From positions 1 to 37,535 of the forward strand of contig JAOZQE010000009.1 of NCBI GenBank assembly GCA_029932385.1: a stretch of DNA of 37,535 nucleotides, written 5' to 3'. The stretch comes from a bacterium. GTDB taxonomy: Bacteria; Desulfobacterota; Anaeroferrophillalia; Anaeroferrophillales; Tharpellaceae. Made by a program: the position numbers and the translations under genes. Under the pieces are notes generated by a model that did no database searches, was not told the origin of the DNA, and was given only the letters and a program-made list of their open reading frames with translations. Position 1 is the first letter of the stretch, and each line of letters starts with the position of its first letter. Below, one piece after another: positions 28,644-36,393 of this stretch.

Positions 28644-29537
28644 TTATTCTTGTTCTAACTCTTTCTCTGTTGCGATAAGCTTTTCCGCAAAGAGTCGCCC
28701 CAACTCCAGAGTTCCTTTAGAATTGAAGTGTACGCCGTTGGCCATTGCGCAGTTTCTGCTGTCGACATAAACAATTGATTTATGCTCTGCGGCCAGATTT
28801 TTTTGTGCCTGTACTACCTGTTGAATAGCCGGGGAGCCGGTTTTGAACTTAGTGTTAAATCCGAGCAGTACAACCAATCCGGGGGCGGCTAGATCTTGGC
28901 GGAGAGCATTGATCATGGTGTTGAGATTGTTTTCGTATTTGCCAGCGTAACGATCATTGCCGTCACTCTCTCCCTGAACCCAGACCAGCGCCCGGATCCG
29001 CATGCTCAAACCTTTTTCGGCGGCCTTTCTGATGGCAGTCCTGGTTTCGGAGACAAGAGCTTGATAGCAGTTAAACTCTTTTGCAGCGGCGTGGTGTTGC
29101 CATTCGGTGACGCTGGTTCCATTGTAGGCGATCTTGATAACGGCAAGCGGTTGTTCCGGTTGGTGTTGCAGCAGGGTACGCGCTAATCCGATTTCCGGGC
29201 CGAAGCCGCCTTCAAGGTTTCGGAAATTAGGGTTTGACTGTTTCAGGCTGTTACTCTGACCCTGAGTTTGATTCGGTTGGGCCTGCAGATTTGTCCATTG
29301 GTGATTGGAGGTCGAATCAAATTTGTCTGCGGGCGGGGCCCCGCAGCGCCACCAGAAAAGTATTTTTTTGTCCAGCGGGCTGAATGTCAGTTCCCTGGTC
29401 GAAGTATCAAACCCGACTGCATTCGACTGGCCGGCGACTATAATCAGATCAACGGCTCTGACGTTTCGATTTGTAGCTTCAGCCCATCCGGTGGAGCAGA
29501 GAATGATTACGAATATGAGTGTGTGAACTGTTTTCAC
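28644..29537 (-). CDS. Exported SASA-type (sialate O-acetylesterase-like) esterase
   Basis: IIVAGQSNAVGFD, ALVWVQGESDGNDRYAGKYENNL, DSRNCAMANGVHFNSKGTLELG; signal peptide. Confidence 0.85.
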   Translation of the reverse strand: MKTVHTLIFVIILCSTGWAEATNRNVRAVDLIIVAGQSNAVGFDTSTRELTFSPLDKKILFWWRCGAPPADKFDSTSNHQWTNLQAQPNQTQGQSNSLKQSNPNFRNLEGGFGPEIGLARTLLQHQPEQPLAVIKIAYNGTSVTEWQHHAAAKEFNCYQALVSETRTAIRKAAEKGLSMRIRALVWVQGESDGNDRYAGKYENNLNTMINALRQDLAAPGLVVLLGFNTKFKTGSPAIQQVVQAQKNLAAEHKSIVYVDSRNCAMANGVHFNSKGTLELGRLFAEKLIATEKELEQE

Positions 29538-29710
29538 AGACGGTTACCTTATGAATCGGAGTCGAAAATTGCAGTTTAAGGGTTCGTAGGCATGAGATCA
29601 GTTTTAGAGCCTTGTTCAGATCAATAACTTAATCCATACATTTAACCTCAGTAAGATGTCAAGCTGCAAAAATAGTGTAAGAAGGGAATCCAGTGGGCCT
29701 ATAACTGAAA

Positions 29711-29747
29711 AGGCGAAGTGCAAACCTGAAAGATTCACACTTCGCCT
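29711..29747 (-). terminator. Candidate intrinsic terminator of the glutamate-synthase-like gene
   Basis: Perfect 10-bp arms AGGCGAAGTG (29711-29720) / CACTTCGCCT (29738-29747); minus-strand 3' flank TTTTCAGTT. Confidence 0.6.
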
Positions 29748-29793
29748 AATTGTTGCGACTTTAACTCTTTAGCTAAAAGAGTTTTGTTGATTT

Positions 29794-31437
29794 TTATCCC
29801 TTCAAAATTCGTTTGGCAGAATCATCAAGGACATCGGTCAGGAAGGGGACGCCGGTTACGGTTTCGGTCTCCCGGTTGCCGGAGAAAAGCTCATCCCGAG
29901 TGATATCATTAACGTTGAATTTCCGGGCACCGGCCAGCAGTTGCTGGAGGCCGGCCGCCAATTTGTCCGCCATCGTGAACATGGCGATGGCGCCGTAGGG
30001 GATATTTTTCATCTCGTCGGCTCCGACTTTTTTCACAACATCGTAGTAGCTGGCAAAAATCTCATCAGCGGAACGTCCGTATTGAGCAACGTTTGGTGGC
30101 AGAGCATCCCAGTTGCCGCTTAAGCGTTGGCGCTCATCCGGTTTAACGACCCCTTCAATGTTGGCGCCGAGGTAGCCGGGGATCATTACGGCCCGTCCCA
30201 TGAGGGCGAGTTTTGTGAACGGGGCACCCAGAGAGAGAGTTTTGAAGATATGGTCTTCACGAGAGAAACCACCGCCTAAGCAGAGGTCGACGACTTTATC
30301 TCCCTGGTTGGCCAAAATGCTGGCATATTCATAAGCTTTGGAATGTAGGTGAATTGAGGGAACACCCCAGGTTTCCATCATGTTCCAGGGGCTCATGCCG
30401 GTGCCGCCGCCGGAGCCGTCAATGGTCAGTAAGTCAAGCTTGGCTTCGGTTGCGAACTTGATCGACATAGCCAGAGCTTCCATACCGTAGGAGCCGGTTT
30501 TTAACGTGATTCGTTTGTAACCCAGGCCGCGCAGATAGTCGACGGAGTTCATGAAATCTTCCTTGACCTCGTCAACTCCATTAAGATTGGTGTAGCCTAA
30601 ACGACTGTGACGGGCGAAGGAACGAATGGCGCCGTGTTTGAAGGCTTCCTGAACTTCCGGCAGCGTCGGATCGGGATCGACGATGTAGCCGCGACCTTTA
30701 AGGAACTGAGCGTATTCAATACTGGTGACCTGGATTTCACCACCGATATCTTTAGCTCCCTGGCCCCATTTAAGCTCGATGATGACTTTTTCGCCGCCGT
30801 ATTTGCTGATGATATATTCGGCCACGCCGTTACGTGTATCTTCAACGTTCATCTGGACGATAATCGCACCGTAGCCGTCGTAGTAGCGCAGGAAAGTGTC
30901 GATGCGGCGGTTAAGTTCCGGGGCATTGACAATCTTGCCATCTTTGAGAACCGATTCTTTATCAACTCCGACAACGTTTTCACCGACAACAATCGGAAAA
31001 CCGACCAGAGCCGCGCCGACGGCAAATGATTCCCAATATTTGGCGGCGATGAAGGTTGATCCGAGAGCGCCGGAGAGCAGCGGAACCCGGCATTTGGTTT
31101 TCATCTCCTGGCCGAATTCGGTCTCGATATTAACATTCGGAAAGATACAATCATCAGGATCGTTGGTCAGTCCTTGAGCCAAGCCGTGAGCGCCGTAGTT
31201 GTAACCCTGAATCCGCAGAGAGTTGTAATTAACCCCGACATGGGTGGTGTTAGCGCTGCCCGCTGTAATCGTGCCGAAGTCTCTCGGATAGAGGAGTTTG
31301 CGACCTCGGATGCTTGAGAGCCAGGTTTCACATTTTCCTTTGCAGTCGGATCGACAGAGCGTGCACAGACCCGATTCACAGGGGTTTCCCCGGTTGACGG
31401 TTCCCAGAGCGTCGTTTGCTTTCGGCCATTGGATCAT
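29794..31437 (-). CDS. Stand-alone FMN-binding glutamate-synthase-like protein (547 aa)
   Basis: TIDGSGGGTGMSPWNMMETWGVPS, VIIELKWGQGAKDIGGEI, KRITLKTGSYGMEALAMSIKFATEAKLD; N-terminal cysteine cluster CESGLCTLCRSDCKGKC. Confidence 0.88.
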   Translation of the reverse strand: MIQWPKANDALGTVNRGNPCESGLCTLCRSDCKGKCETWLSSIRGRKLLYPRDFGTITAGSANTTHVGVNYNSLRIQGYNYGAHGLAQGLTNDPDDCIFPNVNIETEFGQEMKTKCRVPLLSGALGSTFIAAKYWESFAVGAALVGFPIVVGENVVGVDKESVLKDGKIVNAPELNRRIDTFLRYYDGYGAIIVQMNVEDTRNGVAEYIISKYGGEKVIIELKWGQGAKDIGGEIQVTSIEYAQFLKGRGYIVDPDPTLPEVQEAFKHGAIRSFARHSRLGYTNLNGVDEVKEDFMNSVDYLRGLGYKRITLKTGSYGMEALAMSIKFATEAKLDLLTIDGSGGGTGMSPWNMMETWGVPSIHLHSKAYEYASILANQGDKVVDLCLGGGFSREDHIFKTLSLGAPFTKLALMGRAVMIPGYLGANIEGVVKPDERQRLSGNWDALPPNVAQYGRSADEIFASYYDVVKKVGADEMKNIPYGAIAMFTMADKLAAGLQQLLAGARKFNVNDITRDELFSGNRETETVTGVPFLTDVLDDSAKRILKG

Positions 31438-31473
31438 AGTGGTCTCCTTTTACTTTTTTAAAAGTGGTTTTGT

Positions 31474-31487
31474 GGCAAAGGTTTGCC
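31474..31487. promoter_or_regulatory. Palindrome, candidate NrpR operator 2
   Basis: GGCAAA-GG-TTTGCC, perfect 6-2-6 inverted repeat (equivalently GGCA-N6-TGCC), 36 nt upstream of the glutamate-synthase-like start. Confidence 0.55.
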
Positions 31488-31587
31488 GGATAGGGTGTAA
31501 GCTTTTCCCTCTACCATTAACTATTATTCTCTGTCAAGTGGGTAATATATTCTTTTTTACCGTAGAGTAAAAAATGGTTTATTTTTT

Positions 31588-31615
31588 AATTAATCGGCAA
31601 TTTTGCCGATTAATT
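31588..31615. promoter_or_regulatory. Palindrome, candidate NrpR operator 1
   Basis: AATTAATCGGCAA-TT-TTGCCGATTAATT, perfect 13-2-13 inverted repeat just upstream of TATAAT (31624-31629). Confidence 0.65.
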
Positions 31616-31742
31616 TTGTATCGTATAATATATTTATCGCATATGGTGCGCTTTGAGCACTTGACTTTATCGTGGTTCCGACATACTGTAATTATTGTCA
31701 AGTAAGTCTGGATCAGGGTTATATATGAAAAATGGAGAATAG

Positions 31743-32738
31743 ATGAATCGCAAAGAACAGGCTATTTTACGGATTCTCAAAGAGACCGATAAACCGTTGA
31801 GCGGGCGCAAAATTACAAACGAACTTCTGCACACCGGCCACGAGATCAGTGAGCGAACCGTGCGGCTCTATCTGCACAAAATGGACGAAGCCGGCCTGAC
31901 TCAAAATTTTGGTAAGCGCGGCCGTCAGATCAGCGAACACGGTATCGAGGAGCTGGAAGCGACCGGGATAATTGAGAAAGTCGGTTTCCTTTCAGCCAAG
32001 ATCAACCAGATGACCTATCGCATGAATTTTGATTTAGAGAGCGAAACGGGTACGGTAGTGGTCAATGTTTCGCTGGTCAAACCGGAAGAGTTGCTGGCTT
32101 GTGCAGCGGAAATCGAGAGAGTCTTTGCTGAAGGGTTTGCCATGGGGGAACTGTTGTCATTGCTCTATCCCGGCGAGCATATCGGCCGGGCGATTATTCC
32201 GCCAGGCTATGTCGGCTTTGCGACCGTCTGCTCAATCACCTTGAACGGAGTTTTGCTGCAATACGGGATTCCCACAAATTCACGTTTTGGCGGGTTGCTT
32301 GAGTTGCAGAACAAGGAAGCGGTTCGGTTTGTCGAGATTATCAATTATGATGGTACCAGTTTAGATCCCCTGGAGGCCTTTATTCGGAGTGGCATGACTG
32401 ATTATCGGGGGGCGATTGTTTCCGGAGACGGTAAGATCGGAGCCAGTTTTCGCGAGTTCCCGGCTGATAGCCGGGAGTTGGTCGAGAATCTGGCAGAAAG
32501 GCTCGATGGTGTCGGCATGGGCGGGTTTATGGCGCTAGGCTGGCCGGGGCAGTCACTGCTTGATATCCCGGTTAACGAGGGAAATTTCGGGGCTGTTGTT
32601 ATCGGGGGGTTAAATCCGGCGGCGATTCTGGAAGAGAGTGGTTATCGGATTGCCTCACGAGCTTTGGCCGGCCTGCTTGATTGTCAGCGTTTTTTTCATT
32701 ATCGGGAGATGACAAAAAGGCTTAAACTGGGTAGTTGA
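31743..32738 (+). CDS. NrpR-type transcriptional regulator (HTH plus one NrpR/DUF128-type effector domain)
   Basis: N-terminal winged HTH (AILRILKETDKPLSGRKITNELLHTGHEISERTVRLYLHKMDEAGL); effector domain AIIPPGYVGFATVCSITLNGVLLQYGIPTNSRFGGLLE, GMGGFMALGWPGQSLLDIPVNEGNFGAVVIGGLNPAAILEESG. Confidence 0.88.
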   Translation: MNRKEQAILRILKETDKPLSGRKITNELLHTGHEISERTVRLYLHKMDEAGLTQNFGKRGRQISEHGIEELEATGIIEKVGFLSAKINQMTYRMNFDLESETGTVVVNVSLVKPEELLACAAEIERVFAEGFAMGELLSLLYPGEHIGRAIIPPGYVGFATVCSITLNGVLLQYGIPTNSRFGGLLELQNKEAVRFVEIINYDGTSLDPLEAFIRSGMTDYRGAIVSGDGKIGASFREFPADSRELVENLAERLDGVGMGGFMALGWPGQSLLDIPVNEGNFGAVVIGGLNPAAILEESGYRIASRALAGLLDCQRFFHYREMTKRLKLGS

Positions 32739-32749
32739 AAAACATATTT

Positions 32750-32793
32750 GTCGGGCTATCCGACTTGACAACTGTTCTTATGTCGGCTTTATT
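32750..32793 (+). promoter_or_regulatory. Candidate uspA promoter with abutting inverted repeat
   Basis: GTCGG-GCTAT-CCGAC (32750-32764), TTGACA (32765-32770), 17-nt spacer, TTTATT (32788-32793). Confidence 0.45.
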
Positions 32794-32864
32794 GAAATTT
32801 AGAGGTTATTTAGATGTTCGCCGTTATTCGTTGAAAACTTAACGATTGTTATTAAAAGGAGGGT

Positions 32865-33338
32865 ATGATGTTGATAAAAAAAGTTCTGGCTTTGACCGAT
32901 GGTTCGCAAAACAGTCGTAGCGCCTTACGTTATGCGGTTGAGATCTGCCGCAATTTTGATGCATCTCTTCATCTTCTGTCGGTGGTTGAGGACATGCCCT
33001 CTTATGTCAATCTGGAGGTTGGTATTGAGTTTTTCGCCAGTATTCAGGAAACCATCAAGAAGGAGGTGGTTCAGTGTTCCGGTTACTGTGAAACCTCCGG
33101 GGTTGCCTGCACCGGAGAGATTCGTCACGGTGTTCCTTACGAAGAGATCATTAATTATGCCAAGGAGATAGATGCCGATCTGATTGTTATGGCAACTCAC
33201 GGGCATACCGGTCTCTCTCATATTCTCCTTGGCAGTGTTGCTGAAAAAATCGTGCGCCACGCCCCCTGTCCGGTTTTAACCACTCGGGTTGACAATAAAG
33301 ATTGGGATATTCCTAAATCCGATACCTGTGCGGTTTAA
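32865..33338 (+). CDS. Universal stress protein (UspA family)
   Basis: KKVLALTDGSQNSRSALRYAVEICR...DLIVMATHGHTGLSHILLGSVAEKIVRHAPCPVLTTR. Confidence 0.95.
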   Translation: MMLIKKVLALTDGSQNSRSALRYAVEICRNFDASLHLLSVVEDMPSYVNLEVGIEFFASIQETIKKEVVQCSGYCETSGVACTGEIRHGVPYEEIINYAKEIDADLIVMATHGHTGLSHILLGSVAEKIVRHAPCPVLTTRVDNKDWDIPKSDTCAV

Positions 33339-33462
33339 AGGCAGTAAAAGAGCTTCAATCCGAAGATGTATCTTTTTTATCACTGCTGTCCGGTAAGATA
33401 ATTGCAACCCGATATCCCTAAAATTTGTCTATGTAAATTGCCTGCCGGGCAGCAATGCTTTT

Positions 33463-33696
33463 CTATTGATTTTTCAGGGCCTTGTCCATCTCTTTCATTC
33501 GATCATCGCCAAGCGACTTTGTCGCTTTAGCCTTGTCAATCGGGGTGCGAATCCGGTCGCTCATTTCCTTGGCCGCTTTAGTCGTTATCCGGTCAGCCAT
33601 TCCCGCTTCCTCCTCCGCGTCCTGATTCGAGCACCCGGCTCCTCCGAGCATGATAAATAACGCCAGAATCAAGGTTATAGCTTTTATCGTTTTCAT
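33463..33696 (-). CDS. Small putative lipoprotein (77 aa)
   Basis: MKTIKAITLILALFIMLGGAGCSNQ: signal peptide plus lipobox-like LGGAGC; charged remainder. Confidence 0.7.
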   Translation of the reverse strand: MKTIKAITLILALFIMLGGAGCSNQDAEEEAGMADRITTKAAKEMSDRIRTPIDKAKATKSLGDDRMKEMDKALKNQ

Positions 33697-33749
33697 TTTA
33701 CTTCTCCGTAATAATCAAAAAATGATCTTCAGTAAATATAATTCATTCC

Positions 33750-34445
33750 CTACTCTTTCAGGATAATCAAAAGACGTCCATCCGTTATCTTTATCTCCTT
33801 TATTCCGGCGGAAAAACCTTTCCAGAAGCCTGGTTTATGGCCGAATCTTTCAATCAGATCGACATTTTTAAGGTTGCCTAGCCAGGCATTTGGTATCGGT
33901 ACTCCCCAGATACTTATCCCGCGCAAGATGACCAGTGGTCGACCGGAACGAAAGCTTAATTCAACTCCGGCACTGGCCTTGATGGTTTTACCCCCTAAAA
34001 TCGGGAAATCGGGATCAACTGGAAGGATCAACTTGGCACTGGCAAGATCTTCGGAAAAATCGATGGCCAACTTTTTCGCCAGTTCTGTATTCTTGGCCAA
34101 CAGGGAGTTTACCTCGCGCTCACTAAACACAATTTCGCGTCGGGCTCCGACCTCACTGTAGGGTGCCGGTTTTAAGTCGCCCGTAGTCGCCAAATTTGAT
34201 GCTCCCTTTTTTGGCGAATTTTGTTTCCCGTATCCGCCGTCAAAGTTGTTCAGTTTGCGCTGTAAAATCTTTTCTTCTCCGGGGCTGAGATGAACCGGCT
34301 TAAACTCCCGGGGAAAGAGAAAGAAGAATGCAACTCCCAGGAGAATTGCGCCGCTAACGATCATTGCCCCGCAAACTACGAAAAAAAGTTTAAACCAGCT
34401 GAACGATTTCTGTTTCTCTGCAACCGTAGATTGTTCATTTTCCAT
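33750..34445 (-). CDS. Hypothetical membrane-anchored protein (231 aa)
   Basis: N-terminal TM (WFKLFFVVCGAMIVSGAILLGVAFFFLF); soluble part FSEREVNSLLAKNTELAKKLAIDFSEDLASAKLILPVDPDFPILGG. Confidence 0.75.
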   Translation of the reverse strand: MENEQSTVAEKQKSFSWFKLFFVVCGAMIVSGAILLGVAFFFLFPREFKPVHLSPGEEKILQRKLNNFDGGYGKQNSPKKGASNLATTGDLKPAPYSEVGARREIVFSEREVNSLLAKNTELAKKLAIDFSEDLASAKLILPVDPDFPILGGKTIKASAGVELSFRSGRPLVILRGISIWGVPIPNAWLGNLKNVDLIERFGHKPGFWKGFSAGIKEIKITDGRLLIILKE

Positions 34446-34458
34446 GTTGGAACTCCAT

Positions 34459-35778
34459 TTAAAGCTTTAGGCGTAAATGACTACCGATAAGTTTGAGCAA
34501 TGAATGCGGCACATTGTGTTCGGCGGCCAAGTCATTCCATCTTGAAACATGCTCTGTAGTCTCCTCAATTATCCGATCAATTTTCCGTTTACTGAATATC
34601 GGGCTTAATCTCTCAAGACTATAAAAATCTTCTCGGGTAAAGTTGTCTCGCTTGCCATTGAGCTTCATCCAGTGACTATTAACCCAATGGCTTCCTGGCT
34701 TGTAGCTGTAGGCTAAATCATAGGCAGGAGTTAATTGCCACTGCTGTTGATCATCGAGCATGAAGCCAAAGTTTTTGGAATGATCATCATGGTTACGCGC
34801 AACAATATTAAAAACCATGCGTTTAAATATTTGCATTGCATCGTCAGGGCTTAATTTGAGCTCTCTGGCAATTGTGAGTAGTTCGGCATAAGAGTACGAG
34901 CCTGCTTTTTTGTAGCTGACATGGGCCAGACCATTTAATGTTTGTACATGCCGCTTTTTATTGCCATCTCGATCAAACCGCCGGGTGATGAAGTGGCGTC
35001 TATCACCTTCATTCAGCAAGTGGCAGGGCATCATCTCTATCCCGCATGCTTTCGCCATGAGGTGATAAACATACTCCATTGTACCATACCCCATCGGATC
35101 GCCAAAAGTCTCCTTATCTTTGTTATGTTCGCTGACGCCATCAAATTTTATTATAAAATGAGTAAACCCTTCAGGTGCATCTGTTTGCCCTGATCGCACT
35201 TGGGTGAAATCATCGTTAAACGCGAGTACAGCTTTTGGCCTGCCGCCACCTGCACTCACACCGACAGACAATAATGCCATCATGGCTTCTTTATCTTCTT
35301 CTCCCTGTGCGCCAAGGGCTATCCTGAATTGTTCTCGCTTATCTAAGACTTTCTGGGCAATAGAAACCAAAGATTGAATTTCAATATGTTGTGAAGCGTT
35401 TAAGTTTTTTCTTTGGGTCGCAGGGTGATATGTTAATGCCCCCATGCCCCGCTTTCCGGTATATTGAAGACGCTGTATCGGGGTGATGTCAGCTGTCGAT
35501 TTACCTTGGCCGGCTATCCAGGCATTCAATACAGCATTACCAAAATCATCAGGCAATGAGTCCGCTATCATTCCAGGTAACCCGTTGAAGGCAGCAGGAT
35601 CAGCTTCTGGAAATGAATATATTTTTCGAGATAAAGGCATTTTTATAGGCGATAGCTCTATCCCTGTTTTGATAAAGCGAGGTTCAAATTCGAAAGAGCC
35701 TATACCTGTTTCAGTATTGAAACTGACAGCGCCGACATCATGCGCTTTATATTTTACCCTGACGACGTCCTTTACCAT
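34459..35778 (-). CDS. HipA-type serine/threonine kinase toxin
   Basis: GVSAGGGRPKAVLAF, FIIKFDG, HFITRRFDRDG, FNIVARNHDDHSKNFGFMLDD, LTPAYDLAYSY; 439 aa. Confidence 0.92.
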   Translation of the reverse strand: MVKDVVRVKYKAHDVGAVSFNTETGIGSFEFEPRFIKTGIELSPIKMPLSRKIYSFPEADPAAFNGLPGMIADSLPDDFGNAVLNAWIAGQGKSTADITPIQRLQYTGKRGMGALTYHPATQRKNLNASQHIEIQSLVSIAQKVLDKREQFRIALGAQGEEDKEAMMALLSVGVSAGGGRPKAVLAFNDDFTQVRSGQTDAPEGFTHFIIKFDGVSEHNKDKETFGDPMGYGTMEYVYHLMAKACGIEMMPCHLLNEGDRRHFITRRFDRDGNKKRHVQTLNGLAHVSYKKAGSYSYAELLTIARELKLSPDDAMQIFKRMVFNIVARNHDDHSKNFGFMLDDQQQWQLTPAYDLAYSYKPGSHWVNSHWMKLNGKRDNFTREDFYSLERLSPIFSKRKIDRIIEETTEHVSRWNDLAAEHNVPHSLLKLIGSHLRLKL

Positions 35779-36122
35779 GAGGATTTATCCTCTTTTGTCC
35801 GAGTATTCCTGTTTTTAGATCTTGACGCTCGTTGTCTTTCCCGGCCTTTGAGTTTCGCCAACTGGACAGGGGATATTTCTTGTGCAGGTAGAAAAACATT
35901 GAGTTGGTCTGCCATATCCATTGAGACTAATATGGCGACAAGATTCTCCAGCCGAACCTTTCCTTTTTCAGCATTAAGAATAGTCCTTCTATTCAGGCCC
36001 GCTCGTGATGCCACTTCAGCCTGAGTTAAATCAGCATTGAGCCGGGCCTGTTTCAGCCGGTTGCCTAATTCTTCCGCTATAGCGACGGGAGACATATTTC
36101 TAAGTTCCATAATATTACCCAT
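35772..36122 (-). CDS. HipB-type XRE-family antitoxin
   Basis: LGNRLKQARLNADLTQAEVASRAGLNRRTILNAEKGKVRLENLVAILVSM (XRE HTH); overlaps the hipA-like start by 7 nt. Confidence 0.88.
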   Translation of the reverse strand: MGNIMELRNMSPVAIAEELGNRLKQARLNADLTQAEVASRAGLNRRTILNAEKGKVRLENLVAILVSMDMADQLNVFLPAQEISPVQLAKLKGRERQRASRSKNRNTRTKEDKSSW

Positions 36123-36125
36123 TCA

Positions 36126-36258
36126 GCACATTAAATGTGTTTTATTATATCTAAATACACCTTTAGCCACATTGTAACTAAAATAAGTCAAAAAAACAAT
36201 AGAGTTCTTTAAGGTGCATAAAAAGTAACATTGATGGTGTAATACGAGATTAATGTGC
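36126..36258. promoter_or_regulatory. Inverted half-sites GCACATTAA / TTAATGTGC upstream of hipB-like gene
   Basis: GCACATTAA (36126-36134, within CACATT-A-AATGTG) and its exact reverse complement TTAATGTGC (36250-36258). Confidence 0.4.
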
Positions 36259-36393
36259 AGAAATAATTACATTAAGGAGATTGATCGTAGGAAGATGCTC
36301 GCAAATCAGCCGCCGCGCCGGGAAGCTCAAAGAAAAAACGGGCGGCTGTTCGCGGTCGAGCTGTTTGCTCGTCTTAAGGGTAATGCTCTTACT

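Noticed and set aside
31588-31615. 28-bp palindrome read as a Rho-independent terminator
   Set aside because: No T-run follows it on either strand (the T-run is on the 5' side on plus), and it lies between divergent gene starts, so an operator is more likely.
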